Below, piece after piece: positions 36,177 through 48,337 of a stretch of 64,000 nucleotides of DNA. The translations under genes were made by a program, and so were the position numbers. Source of the stretch: Tetradesmus obliquus (lineage: Eukaryota; Chlorophyta; Chlorophyceae; Sphaeropleales; Scenedesmaceae). Numbering within the stretch: the stretch's first letter is position 1; every line of letters begins with the position of its first letter. The stretch spans positions 7,586,501 through 7,650,500 of the forward strand of contig CP126191.1 of the NCBI GenBank assembly GCA_030272155.1. The letters are read 5' to 3'. Below the pieces are notes generated by a model. That model searched no databases. It saw only the letters and a program-made list of their open reading frames with translations, and was not told where the DNA came from.

Positions 36177-38011
36177 ATGGCTTTCGCTTCCGGCATGCAG
36201 ACGGGTCGCGTTGCTGCGCGTGCCCCCTTCACTTCAGGCAGCAGGCAGAGTAGCCGTGCAGTGCCCAGAGCAATCATGAAGGTGTGTTGGTCTCCAAAAC
36301 ACGTTTGTGTCGATGGCATGCACTGCAGCCCATGCAGTTGTCAATGGGCAGCATTGCCAGATCTGTTGCTGGTGAAGTGTGAGGGGCACACTCCTGCAGC
36401 ATCTGCACGTGTGATGCCTGCTGTGTTTTGCCCGCTGACAGCCTGTGCATGTCTGCCATTGGACTCTTGTCGTACCTGTAGCTGCACCAGGCAGCAGCTG
36501 CTGTCTATGATTGCTTTATTGGCTCCCTGGTGGTGTCTACATGCCAACACTGTTCATCCCTACATCACCTGTTGCTGCTGTAGCCGCAGGAGGAGACTGC
36601 TGCTGCTGCTGAGGCTCCGTCAACATCTGGCTCTGGTTACCAGCGCCGCATAACTACAGAGCAGTGGCGCCAGACTTATGAGAGGGACGGCACTGTGGAC
36701 TTGTTCCTCAACGACGACTTCAACGCAGGCGCAAAGCTCATCGTGAGCATCAAACAGCAGGCGGCAATGCACACAGCGGCAGCAGCAGCAGGACATGTGC
36801 AGCAGCGTTTGTATGCAGCTGATGGTTGCGGAACACGGTGTCTGGGAGCCAGTTGCAGCACAGCTGCTTGAGCAATGGTCAGGTGCCAACATCTGGCTGT
36901 CTCTGATTGGCCTTTGGCATCTCCTGTTCATCAGGGGGTGGGTGGGTGGTGGCAGAGGGTGTCAATGGAGCAGCAGCACCTGTGCTTGCATGCATGCAGA
37001 AGTCAACGACTGCAATGGCGCAGTTGCAGACACCCAGTACATCAGCCCTGCACCTAGCTGCAGTGAGCCAGAAGTGGGCGATGGCGGTTGCAGTTGGAAC
37101 TCGTCTGCAGCATAGCGTGGCTCCAGCATGCTCACTTCTGCCATAGTAGCTTGCGTCACAGCTATGCTCGTACATGCGTTTTCGCCGCTGAGCTGCGGCG
37201 TGCGCTGCTTGCTGCCTGCAGGATGGCAAGATTGTGTACCCAGAGTTTGGCGTGGGCACTGGCGAGGGTGACTCGAGAGGCAACTGCCCAACGCACAAAA
37301 TCAAGATCATCAACCACTATGTAGACCAAGTAATTGAAGTGGAGGTGCCAGAGGACAGGTGTGTTGGCTGGCAGGGCAGGGTATGCGTCGTAAAGCCTGG
37401 CTGGCAGTCTTAGGGAGGACAAGTATCACCCTGCACGCACAGGGTAGCCACGTGTGCACAGCATATGACGTGGCTGCACAGCCACCTGTGATAGGTTCAG
37501 CAACAGCGGCGTGCCGTAGCTGCGGTGACTTACTCAGGTGAATCCCTACTCGTGCTGTTGCAATGTCTCTTGCACACTCATGCTGCATTCTCAGCTGGCC
37601 AAAGATGCATGTCTTGATGCTCGCTCACCTGCGCACTGCCCCATGCCACTGCACTGGTCCACCTTCACTGCTTTTTTATTCAGGTACATTCTGTGGGAGG
37701 CTGAGGCTCAGGGCCTGGAGCTGCCCTGGAGCTGCCGCATGGGCTGCTGCACAGCCTGCGCGGTCAAAGTCAAGGAGGGCACAGTGTACCAGCCTGAGGC
37801 GCTAGGCGTGAGCGAGGAGCTCAAGAAGGCCGGCTACGCGCTGATGTGTGTGAGCTTCCCTGAGAGCGATGCAGTGCTGGAGACGGTGCCGGAAGATGAG
37901 GTGTATGACCTGCAGTTTGGGCGCTACTTTGCGCAGCAGGCGCTGAACAAGGACGCGCCCAGCGTGGAGCGCGACGACTTTGCGCTGGAGATCGCGCAGA
38001 TGGACGAATGA
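36177..38011 (+). CDS. FDC2: FdC2-type [2Fe-2S] ferredoxin, chloroplast
   Basis: Four exons: 36177-36281, 36590-36742, 37222-37358, 37684-38011, giving 240 aa. It is a plant-type ferredoxin of the FdC2 class: the iron-sulfur cluster is held by Cys149, Cys154, Cys157 (CRMGCCTAC) and Cys187 (ALMCV), so all four ligands are present. What marks FdC2 is the C-terminal extension past the fold, here EDEVYDLQFGRYFAQQ...ERDDFALEIAQMDE, nearly the same as plant FdC2. The first 35 residues (MAFASGMQTGRVAARAPF...) are a typical chloroplast transit peptide. About 50 residues between it and the ferredoxin fold (QWRQTYERDGTVDLFLNDDF) are extra compared with leaf ferredoxin. FdC2 proteins affect photosynthetic electron flow and chlorophyll formation in plants; the exact partner is unknown. 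TGTAA occurs ~475 nt downstream. Confidence 0.9.
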
Positions 38012-39281
38012 TGCGGTGGTGGGCGGTTGATGCAGCAGCGGCTGCTGGGTTCTGCCAGGGTGTTGATGTTTTGGTTTGGTGCTGGAGTGCTGTGATGTAT
38101 GTTGCAGTTGGCTCTGTGTGGAACCTGGGGTGCAGAGTGTGGTGGAGGAGGGAGGTGGGGCTGGCAAGGGGGCATTGAAGGCCCTAACATACATGATCAT
38201 CATGATGCGGTTGGGATTCGCCAACTATAGTGCATTGATTCGATGAAGGGCTGGCAGCAGGTATCATGGGTGGGGTGCAGCTTTCCAGCTGCAGTTGGCA
38301 CGCATCTGCAGCTGATTGACAGCTAGCAGTACCGTGCACGCAGCGACTTGCAAATCATGTGCATCCAGTTCGACGTGTTGTGTGCAGCAGTCTTGTCACA
38401 AGATAGCAGTGCTATTTGACACTGCCGTTTTCATTTGGCAGGTTGAGGCCTGCTGCTTAAGCCGGCTGCAGAGGTTGGTGTTGAACAGGAGCATGTAAAG
38501 TCTGGTTGCCGCAGCTGCAGCTCGCGCTGCAGTGCCAGCCTGGCCGATACGGGCTGGCTGGCCTGCCATGCACAAGGCTTGCACGTTTTCAGTGGCTGGC
38601 CTGCACTGGGCAATTGACCCAACTTAACCTTCTGTTATCGAAGCACGGAGAGGTGCTTCACCAGGTTTTGTTTCGAATGCAGGTGATACTAGAAGAAGAA
38701 GAAGCAGCACCAGAACATTGAAGTTGAAGCCGCTTCAACTTCATGAGCCATGCTGGTCTGGCCCAGTGGGGGACCCCTTCTTGCTATGTGAGTACGCATT
38801 ATGTTGCATGCGCTTGTAATTATTGACCTGCATGCACGTTGTAACCCTTGAGTACTGCTTGATCTTCGTGCAACGCACGCCCAGGTGACAAAATTCACAG
38901 TGTGCAGTGCCACTGCAGCAACCGGGCTTAGCCAGTGACAATCTGCGGCTGCAGCGGCAACGTGCTCGCTGCTTTTCAATTGCACCTTTCTTCAATGGTA
39001 ACACACTTGTTCTTGCTCGGCGAGCCTAGCGAAGAGCAGCGTTTTCGTGCCGCGTAAGGGTGGTACAGCAAGGGAGGAACCTCCGGTGACACTTGCCCCT
39101 GCCTGCTTTCATTTGTCCCTCTGCGGTGAACAAACGTGTTTTGACTTATTGCGCTTGCTGCTGACGTCCACTGTTGAGCCGCAGGCCGCGCCCACCTGTC
39201 GAACCACTTTGAATTTCGTAAAGCTTGAAAAGCTCGCTGGTCCTTCAAACTATTCATTACTGTGTCTTTACTACAAACGTT
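38012..39281. other. Intergenic, ferredoxin 3' flank and next promoter
   Basis: No gene recognised. It holds a short AGA run near 38692-38706 and a perfect 25-bp inverted repeat at 38719-38743 (arms TGAAGTTGAAGC/GCTTCAACTTCA, one-base spacer). Confidence 0.5.
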
Positions 39282-40039
39282 ATGGAGGAGATAGCACCCG
39301 CCTCTGCTGCACTGGGAATGGACTGTGTCAAAGCACTGAATGCCGTGCACTTGCAAATCAGGCGAACGCTGGACGCAGTTATGGCATCTAAAGACATAGC
39401 AGAGTGAGTGTGGCCAGGCTCTTATACCTCAGGCGCTTCCTGTCGCTGGTGCCATTGCTGCTGCATCAGCTGCTGTTGTGCTGTCAGCGCAACAACGCCT
39501 GACGCATGTGGCCTCTCTATAATGACTGCAGGCGCCTGCAGGCTGCTGAGCAGTTGTCAGCGCTGCAACAACACTTCAATGAGCTGGCACAGGAGGTGCA
39601 ACAGCATGCAGAGCGTGCGAAGCAGTGCAGCGCTGCCAATGCCACATGCTTAGCATACGATGGTGCAGCCAACCAAAAGGTACGACATGCAGCTGTGCTT
39701 GAAATGCGCTCCCAGCTGAAACATTCCGTGCAGCATAAGCAGCAGTTGCTTGTCACTGGTGCTGTAGGTGTTGGGATGTACGCCGCATGCCGTGACATAC
39801 CTGAGCACTGCTCTCCTGTACCCAGGCAGCTGACCCTACAGTTGACTAGGTTGACAGACAGCTTCACCAGTCTGCTTTCCATTTGCTGGGCGAAGTCAAG
39901 TGATTGCATTGCTGCCATTGCCGCCGCTGTGCAGGCTATCTACTGCCTGAAACTGGAGCAGCAAGCAGCGCAGCTAGACAGCTACATGGGCAGCAGAAGC
40001 TACGGCAGGCTGCACCCGCGCTACAAACTCAGCTGCTAG
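39282..40039 (+). CDS. Small coiled-coil protein, unknown function
   Basis: Three exons: 39282-39403, 39532-39679, 39935-40039, giving 124 aa. I do not recognise the family. The middle is helical with heptad-like spacing (RLQAAEQLSALQQHFNELAQEVQQHAERAKQ) and the last exon also looks helical (AIYCLKLEQQAAQLDSYM) before a basic, Tyr-containing end. Size, helix content and lack of a signal peptide would fit a small subunit of a larger complex such as Mediator or BLOC/BORC, but no signature supports a choice. All splice sites are standard and phases join. The 255-bp second intron could hide another exon. Confidence 0.55.
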
Positions 40040-41992
40040 CTGGCTAGCTAGGGCAGCAGCAGGGCTGCTGAAAGGAGTTTGGCTAGGCCTGCCTGGTAAT
40101 CTGCCGGGCATAGGTGGGGGTGCTGGGCAAGTAGGATGCGCTGGGTTGTTGTTGGTGCATCGTGGCGGGCGTTGGTTGTTGGTGCCGCAATGACGCAGTT
40201 GCGGTTGGGTTGGCAAGAGGCCTGTAGTGATATAGCGTGCTGTGAGGCAGGCATATGTACCAGTAGAGCAGCTGCAGCAGACCTGCGGCTGATGCCAGCA
40301 GCCTGTATGTCACAGTGGTATGATTAGTGGTTACGCTAGCTTCAATTGCTGCATCCAGCATGAGAAGGAACCTGCTGAGCAAGCCTGCCAGCAAATTAGA
40401 AGTACTGCACTACTTGAAGCAAGCATCTGCAACAGTCGTATTGCCTGTATGCATTTGGCCAATTGGGAAAGTTGCACAGGCAGTGTTTGTGCCGCCTATA
40501 TCTCATGACCACCAGTAGCAGGTTGTTGCAGTACTGCATTACGTGCTGCGCGTGAAGACTTCTTTAGCAACAGCATGCACACCATGCATACCTGCCTCTC
40601 AGTAGACATGTGCAACAGTAGAACAGCACAAGTTGCTAACGCACGTTGTGATGACATGTTTGATTGTTTGTAGCATCAGGTTATGGCAACGGCAGATGGT
40701 GAAGACGGCGCGTAGTTATTGTACTCTGATGGGACAAATTTTTCAGCAGTGCTGCAGCAGTTGATGCACGCTGCTCTTCAGGCATCTACTGCGTGTCGTG
40801 GTTCTTGTGCAGCGCCATATCCTGTGAGCTGAATCGTCGAGACAGACAGTGTATCATACGCATCCTGGGCCAGCTAGGCAGCCGTACGTCACAAGCAGAG
40901 TTGTCACTCAAGTTCACTCAGTGGGCTGCGACAGAATCTCTTTGTGGATCAAGCGGTGTGCACCTGTGGCATGCATGTCCTGCCATGCCACACTGAGATC
41001 TTTTTTGTGTGACATAAGCAAAGCATCATATTTCGTGAAGGAATGTGCCAACTTGCTGAATGCAAGCTGCACAGGTATGTAAAGTGCGCTGTCAGTCTAT
41101 TTGTCGCCACAAGCAGTGAATTGACTGTGCACACGCATCCTGAAAGCCATGACATTGAAGACCCGCTGAAGCGCATTGCTGCCAGTCGAGGCTGACACAG
41201 GACATGCTGTGGCAGCTAGCAGCTCTGGGGCAGCTTACAACTCTAGCTGCAGCACTTGCATTTGACATATCGTAGTGCAACACACGGTTGACACGGTGCT
41301 GCAAGCCGGCTTGGCACTCAGCAGCCCTCGTATGCTGACAGTACAGCAGTCGCTCAGCTGGACCAGTGCGCTTGCAGACACCAGCGCATGGCATGCACAG
41401 GCATAAAATCAGCTCCTTCGATTTTATGCTGTGTATGTCGCTGCACCACCGTAGCTCTTTGTGACAGAGGAGAGAGGCAACCTAGGACATTGAGCCCTAC
41501 CGCTCTACCCCGCCAGAACCAACCGGCAATGAATGTAGACACGTGAATGTCGTTCTGAACATTATGTCCTTCTTGAGTCTCATATTTAGGCTACGAGCAG
41601 CACTCGGAGCTTGTCATCCTCCACCGGAACTTAGAACGTCACACTGCAGTGCGATTACTGTATCACCAGAAGCGTGGCCCTGCGGTTCTGCCCTGATATT
41701 GTGAGCTGTGGCACACAGTGTTTGGTAAGACATCGACGGCGTCGGCCAGATCTGCTTGTTGCTGTTGCTACCCGAGTGAACCTGACAGCAACTACTGCTC
41801 AGCACTTGTGAAGCCCATACAGCAAAGACAGAACTGAGCTCGCAGAGGTAAATCATACACAGTATCATAAATGATCATATGTTCATCATATGGCCGTCAT
41901 ACATTGTTACAGCCTTCCTGATACCGTCACTGCATGGCCTACCCACTGTGTCCTGCAGGTGCATTAGCACTGTTGGCACCAACAGGAGCAAC
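40040..41992. other. 1.95-kb intergenic region, no gene seen
   Basis: Separates the coiled-coil gene from the first MDR gene. A 67-aa + frame at 40793-40996 has no relatives I know. The right end may contain a 5' exon or leader of the MDR gene, since the frame of its first exon stays open back to an ATG at 41879. Confidence 0.45.
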
Positions 41993-42100
41993 ATGCAGGC
42001 TGCCATCATCAAACAGAATGGAGGTGCTGAGGTGCTGGAGCTGGTGCAGGACTTCCCACTGCCAGCACGCAAGCCAGGCCAGGCAAGCTGCCAGGCCAGC

Positions 42101-42137
<37 letters not shown>

Positions 42138-43856
42138 ATTGTTGCTGCTGCGTATCCATGCAACGTTGTGGTGCCAGTGGTCACGCTGCTGTATGTCTCA
42201 CTCTGAGCAGCAGCTACAAGTAAATATTTCTGCAACATGCCAAGGCGCTGCAATGCAGGACTGCCTGTCTTGGATCAACACATCCCACTGTTTGCCACCG
42301 CCTGCACAACAACGTTGTGCGGGTGCCACATCCCCTGCCCACCCAGCTGCTTTCCAGATGCTTGTCAAGCTGCACAGCTACAGCTTGAACCCTGTGACCA
42401 CCTACAACTATGCTCGTCATTGTGTTGTCCCCAATGCAGGTGCTTGTGAAGCTGCACAGCTCCAGCGTGAACCCTGTCGACACATACATGCGCTCCGGCA
42501 GCTACGTCAAGCTGGATGGTGCACCCTGTGTGCTGGGCGGTGACCTGGCTGGCGTGGTGGTTGAGGCTGATGAGGGCTCACGCTTCAAGCAAGGGGACCA
42601 CGTGGCCGCACTCACGCCAGGTGAGGGGGCAGTGTGCTGGGATACTGCAAGGCAAGAAGGTGGTGGCGGACTGTCACCAAAGCTGCCTGCTGTGCAGCAT
42701 GCTGACCCAGCAACTTGGCAGCTGCTGTTGGTGCCAACTGTCACGCTGCAATGCATCTTGTCTGTCGCCGGTGGTAATGCGCAAACAGCTCAGCAGCACA
42801 CCAATGTACTTGCTACCGCAATGCTTCAACATCCTGGACAGTCAGCTGACCATGGCTTCAACTTGTGTGTGCCGCACCGCACTGTCATCACCCCAAGGTT
42901 TCTACCCCAAGGACAATCTCACTGGCGGCACGTACGCGCAGTATGCTATCGCAGAGGAGTCCCACCTGGCGCTGCTGCCTGCTGCCGTCCCGCTGGACAC
43001 AGCAGGCGGCCTGCCCCTGGTGGGCCTGACAGCCTGGCAGGTGCGCATGTGAAGCAGGGCTGTACCAGCAGCAAGTTGTCGCTGTTGGTGACAGGTTGAC
43101 GTCAACGTGTGAAGCTGGAGGCCGGGGCCATCGCACACATGTGCGGTTGATAACTTGGTCCGACATGTGCATGCCGGCAACTGCGGCTAGAACAAATATT
43201 TCAAACACCCTCAGAAGCAGCAATGATGAAACACATGCCGCTGACAGCTGCATGCAATGCTGCCGCATCATGCAGTGCAACCCGAACGCCCAACACTTCG
43301 CTTTCACTCTGTAACTGGTGTTCTGCTGTCGCTTCACCTGTCTCCTGCTGCGCCTGCTGCTGCTGCTGCCAGTCCCTGATGGACGCCAAGCCCAAAGAGG
43401 GCCAGCGCTGCCTGGTGTTTGCTGCCTCTGGCGGTGTGGGCCACGTGGCTGTGCAGCTGGCCAAGTCCCTGGGGCTGGTCACTGTTGGGGTGGCGGGGCC
43501 CAAGAACACGGTGAGGGAACGGGCGGCTTGTTGCGCCAACTAGCTTGAGGTAATGCGGTGTGGCATGTTGCTGGATGAAGCGTGAAAGGGAAGCGCTGCA
43601 CCAGTGCCAGGTTGACGCTGCGGCCCACAGGACAGCGCAAGAGCACTGTGGTTGAGCTAAGAGCAGCTGGCAGCGCTCTATGCATGCCGCGTGTGGCTTG
43701 TCAAAAGGCGCCAACGTGTGAGGCACTAGCTGCTGTGCTCGTGCGTGGCTAACTGCTTCCACGGCGCCCATGAGGTCTTTGACGACATGCAGTATCACCA
43801 ACAAGCAGGGCAAGCTTGCTGCTGTCATCGAGTTGCATCAACCCGACCCTGGCTGC

Positions 43857-43934
<78 letters not shown>

Positions 43935-44593
43935 TCATGGGTGAAGGAGCAGCTGGGTGCAGATGAGGTGGTGGACTACACCACAGCTGATGTGGCTGAT
44001 GTGTATGGGGCACCAGACAAGCACTTCGACATCATAATCGACTGCCTGGTGCGCAAGAATTGCCATAATGCTGCAGTGCTGCTTCACAAGCTGCTTGGTC
44101 ACAGCGCGCATTTGCGATGGTGATGTAGGGAAATGCTCGCCATCTGCTACCTGTTACAGGTTGAAAGGCCCGTGCTGCTGCAAGCCGATCATAAGCTGGT
44201 GCAGCCATAGTTGTCAACTCGCACAGGAGTTGCTGACATGGATGCTGCTGCCACTGCTGGTGCTTGCAGGACAACACACCTGAGCGCCTGGCCAAGGTCA
44301 TGGCCCTGCTCAAGCCCACCGGGCACTACTCATACATCCTGAACAGAGACACCGACTTTGCCCAGCTGCAGCAGTGGCAGGATGCTCACAAAGAAGGGAA
44401 GGGCCCGAGTGTCAGTGTCACCAGTGTCACTCCAAACGGCGAGCAGCTGCAGCACCTGTTTGGGCTGTGGGAGGCAGGCAAACTCAAGCTGGAGGTTGCC
44501 AAGGTGTTCCCGCTGGCTGAGGTTGCTGATGCGCACAGGCAGGTGGAGACATGGCACACACGTGGCAAGGTGGTGCTGGCCATTCCACAGTAA
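41993..44593 (+). CDS. Quinone-oxidoreductase-type MDR enzyme, copy A
   Basis: Six exons: 41993-42082, 42440-42620, 42898-43040, 43373-43510, 43935-44048, 44270-44593, giving 329 aa, normal for the family. It is a zinc-free medium-chain dehydrogenase/reductase (quinone oxidoreductase branch) that uses NADPH to reduce quinones or reactive carbonyls. Seen: the GroES-like N-terminal half (SSSVNPVDTYMRSG, GGDLAGVVVEADEGSRFKQGDHV), the substrate lid PLVGLTAWQ, the nucleotide motif AASGGVGHVAVQLAKSLG (156-173) and QLGADEVVDY. The zinc-binding Cys set is absent. Intron 1 appears to start with GC (CAG|GCAAGC) and contains a truncated second copy of the exon 2 start. Intron 4 holds ~24 CTG units. An in-frame ATG at 41879 is a possible earlier start; 41993 was chosen because it matches copy B. 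Confidence 0.9.
42358..42412 (+). pseudogene. Truncated duplicate of MDR copy A exon 2 inside intron 1
   Basis: Sequence following TTTCCAG repeats the first ~50 bp of exon 2 (42440 on) with about nine changes: LVKLHSYSLNPVTTYN against LVKLHSSSVNPVDTYM. The acceptor AG is duplicated too. Used as an acceptor with read-through to the true exon it adds 82 bases and breaks the frame, so it is probably a decayed partial exon duplication. Confidence 0.75.
43858..43931 (+). repeat. (CTG)n, about 24 units, against a 3' splice site
   Basis: Uninterrupted CTG tract at the end of intron 4 of MDR copy A, running into the acceptor CCAG at 43931-43934. It takes the place of a normal pyrimidine tract. Confidence 0.95.
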
Positions 44594-46107
44594 GCCTGTT
44601 AGGTGGCAGATCGTGGTGTGCATGCACACCACACAGTGTGTGCAGCATGCACATGTGGTGTGGGGATTGATATGGCTGCTGAGTTTGTGGTCCAGTATGG
44701 CAGGGCATGCCTGGCGCTGCCTGCTGCTGGCGGCGCTGTCATTGAGTGTCACCTCAATCTGTCTATGCATATTTGTCAAACGCCGCGGGGTCTGTGCAGT
44801 GCACCTTTCAGTCAGGTGGCTCTGCGCTGGTTTGGATGTGTTGTCCTGCACCTGAAAGGCTGCAGCTAACCGGCCCTCCATGCTGGGACGTGCGATGGAG
44901 GCCCATGTCAAGGTTTGTAGCACAGATGCGCGTGTTTGACATGTTTTGCAATTGTTGTGGCTGCAGGTCTGTGCTGTATACGAACAACCGCGTGAGGATT
45001 TGTAACATCAGAAGCTTTGGGGGTGTCCGACAATCTTTGACACTGGCACGGGCTGAGCACCTAGCTTGCATGTACTGCGCAGTCCTGCGCCTTCTCACTG
45101 TGGTGACTGATCCAGTTGGTCCACACTACTCAAAAACTGGACTTACATCTCATATCAGTCTGTTCTTGTCCTGGCAGGAGCTTTAGGAAAAACTCTGATG
45201 CCGCCACCGCCATCAGGCTGCTGCCCGCTGCAACTTTGGACCTTAATCGGGCCCCCAATGTTTTGCATCGAATACGCTACAAACATGCTGAAGCACCTCC
45301 TACCAGGCGCAGGGGTGGCCTACTGCAAAATTCTGGAGCTGGTGTGCAGGCAGGGGTTGTGCTAACCTTGGAGCCTGACTGACACTCGCAGGGCCCAGCA
45401 GCCGTGCAGGCCACGTAAAACAGCTTATAATATCGGAATAAGTTGCTATCAAGCAGGAAAATACGTTTCAACATGTGCAAGGGCGTCCTCAGGAATTAGG
45501 GTCTTTCCCCTTAGTTACGAAGTTTGCAACGGTCAGCGGAACAGCAATGTTCTGTCACAGTCGCATCACCCATGCCTAAAATAACAGGTAAACCAAATTA
45601 TCGTTGCTCGCAATCGTTCTTATCAATCCACTTCTCAACACTTCAGTCTTCAAACACCACGCAGGCACACCGTGAGCGAGTGTGAACAAAAAAGTTGTTG
45701 CCAGCGACGCTGGAGCTCTTGCTGGGTTGAGCAGGCACGAAGACTAGTGTGAATGCGTGCAGCGATATGTGTTTGATGCATACTGTCGCTCCGGGCCGTG
45801 GCACCTGGCGCGCACGTGGCAGTAGCAGCTGCTCCTGCATGCTGCTCAGCACTGCTGTGGAAGCGCGTTTAACTCATGTGCTCCATGTGCTCAATGTAAA
45901 ACAGCTGCCACTGCAAACGGTGTCACATCCCAATGCACAGAATGCAATAGCCTAGTTGTAAAGAGGCTGGCCAGAGCACTGCTGCACCTAGGCAGGCACC
46001 TCGAAGGACTGTGGTGCCTGCCTGGTGCTGTGTAGGCTCATGTTGCTCCCATGTGCGCATGTGCATTGTGTGTGTGCAGGGACACCACACCCATCAGCAG
46101 CAGCGTC
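44594..46107. other. Intergenic between the two MDR copies
   Basis: 1.5 kb with no recognised gene. TGTAA near 44999 may end the first transcript. The frame of the second gene's first exon stays open upstream to an ATG at 46051. Confidence 0.5.
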
Positions 46108-47175
46108 ATGCAGGCTGCCATCATCAATAAGACTGGAGGCCCGGATGTCCTGCAGCTGGTGCATGACTTCCCAAAGCCGTCACGTGGGCCAGGCCAGGTA
46201 CACGTGCGAGCGAGCAGCAGCAGCAGCAGCCATGCAACCTGCTTTGGATGAAACTTGCCGCCACACGCTGCATACTTCACTTTGTGCACAACAGCGCGCC
46301 GCTTTGCGTTGTGCACAAACTTGTTGCGCTGATGGCTTATGTTCGTTCAACGCCAGACTGTCCCCCAGCAGGCTCACATGTGTTTGTTGCCATGTCATCC
46401 CCCATGCAGGTGCTTGTCCAGCTGCACAGCTCGAGTGTGAATCCAGTTGACACTGCAGCGAGGGCTGGACACATTCCGGATGTGCCCCTGCCCTGCATCA
46501 TAGGAGGTGACCTGGCTGGTGTGGTTGTGGAGGCTGATGAGGGCTCACGCTTCAAGCAGGGAGACCACGTGGCCGCACTCACGCCAGGTGGGGGGCGATT
46601 GCAATTGTTGTGGCGCTGCGCATGGGTAGCAAGCTGTGTTGCCTGAGGTTCTGCTGCGGTGGTGGCACTCGAGCAGGCAGCTTTCATCAAGCCGCTGCAT
46701 GGTGCACGCAGCTGCTTGAGGCAGCAAGAGGATGCCGCCAACCTGCTGCTGCTGTGTGCTGCCCGCCCCCACCACCACCCCCTCCGCTGCAGGCTATTGG
46801 CCCAAGGCAGGGCAGCCGCAGGGTACATATGCACAGTACGTTGCTGTTGAGGAGTCCCACCTGGCGCTGCTGCCTGCTGCCATCCCTCTGGACACAGCAG
46901 GCGGCCTGCCCCTGGTGGGACTGACAGCCTGGCAGGTGGGTGTTGGGAGCTGCAGCGTGCAGCAGTGCATGCTCTGTTTGCGTTCTGCTAACCATCAAGG
47001 CAATAGGCGCGCTGCCTCATCAGAGCTGCACTGGTGCTTGTGCACACACACCAGTGTATTACAGCATGTATACGTTGACAAGCATGCACTCTATCAACAT
47101 GGCAGCAGCAAGCATACCAAGGATGTGCTGCCCTACCAGCAAGCCGCGCTTGCCTGCTGTGTGCCTGTGACGTGC

Positions 47176-47206
<31 letters not shown>

Positions 47207-48337
47207 CAGGCGCTGATGGAGGCGCAGCCTGTGGAGGGTCAGCGCTGCCTGGTGTTTGCTGCCTCTGGCGGTGTGGGCCACGTGGCGGTGCAGCTGGCCA
47301 AGTCCCTGGGGCTGGTCACTGTTGGGGTGGCCGGGCCCAAGAACACGGCGCGTGGGCCAGTGGGCTGTTTGCTGTAAATGCAGCGAGCTTGTGCAGTGCA
47401 CCATGCAGTTGATAGTACATCCAGCTTCTGGTGCATGCATACAACAAACCCTTGTAAAGAATGTCGCTGTGCATTGGCTGTCCCAACGGGCTGCGCTGCT
47501 GCATGTTGGCGAACAGCCACCGTAGCACAACAAACATGTTGAGATGTGCTGGTGACTAAACACTGCTGCTGCCATTTGCCGCTGCTGCTGGTGGCTATTG
47601 TTGTTGCTGCTGCCGCCAGGCATGGGTGAAGCAGCAGCTGGGTGCGGATGAGGTTGTTGACTACACCGCCGGCGACTTTGCTGCAGAGTACTCTGCCCCA
47701 GACAAGCAGTTCGACATTGTGGTCGATTGCCTGGTGCGTTGGAAGAGCGTGGGAATGTATGCTTCCCAACCTCATATACACACATTGCGACCGCGGCAAG
47801 CATGCAAAGCAGGTGCACCTACACCTCAAGCACACTCGCTCCACGGGGTCTTAACACTGCGGGCCCCACAGTGTTCTGGCTGCATGCTGGCAGCAAGGAT
47901 CAGGCCATGTTGCTCGCCAGCCTCACAGACTTGTGGCTTACTGTGACACATGCCGCCACCGCTGCTGCTGCTGCTGCCGCTGCTGCTGCCGCTGCTGCTG
48001 CGTTTGGCTGCAGGGCAACAAGCCTGAGCGCATGGCCATGATATCATCGCTGCTCAAGCCCAGCGGGCACTACTCGCACATCATGAACGCCGCTAGCGAC
48101 AATGCAGCGCTGCAGCAGATGCAGGCGGCACACAAAGGCGGCAAGGGCCCGGGCGCAAGCCTGACTCTGGTCAAGCCAAATGGCAAGCAGCTGGAGACAC
48201 TGTTTGAGCTGTGGGAGGCAGGCACGCTCAAGCTTGAGGTGCACAAGGTGTTCCCGCTGCATCAGGTTGCTGATGCGCACAGGCAGGTGGAGACTGGTCA
48301 CACACGTGGCAAGGTGGTGCTGGCCATTCCACAGTGA
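46108..48337 (+). CDS. Quinone-oxidoreductase-type MDR enzyme, copy B
   Basis: Six exons: 46108-46197, 46410-46587, 46793-46935, 47210-47347, 47620-47733, 48014-48337, giving 328 aa. It is a tandem paralogue of the upstream gene: five of six exons differ in length by zero and exon 2 by one codon, and intron phases are the same. The protein blocks GGDLAGVVVEADEGSRFKQG and AASGGVGHVAVQLAKSLG are unchanged, while PVDTAARAGHIPDVPLP replaces PVDTYMRSGSYVKLDGAP at the substrate side, which suggests a shifted substrate. The donor of intron 4 reads ACG|GCGCGT where copy A has ACG|GTGAGG. Only the GC site keeps the frame without deleting conserved residues, so this is either a GC-AG intron or a damaged site. 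TGTAA at 48493-48497. Confidence 0.88.

Noticed and set aside
43825-44013. Poly-Ser/Leu/Cys/Ala proteins from CTG tracts
   Set aside because: They are translations of intronic microsatellites.
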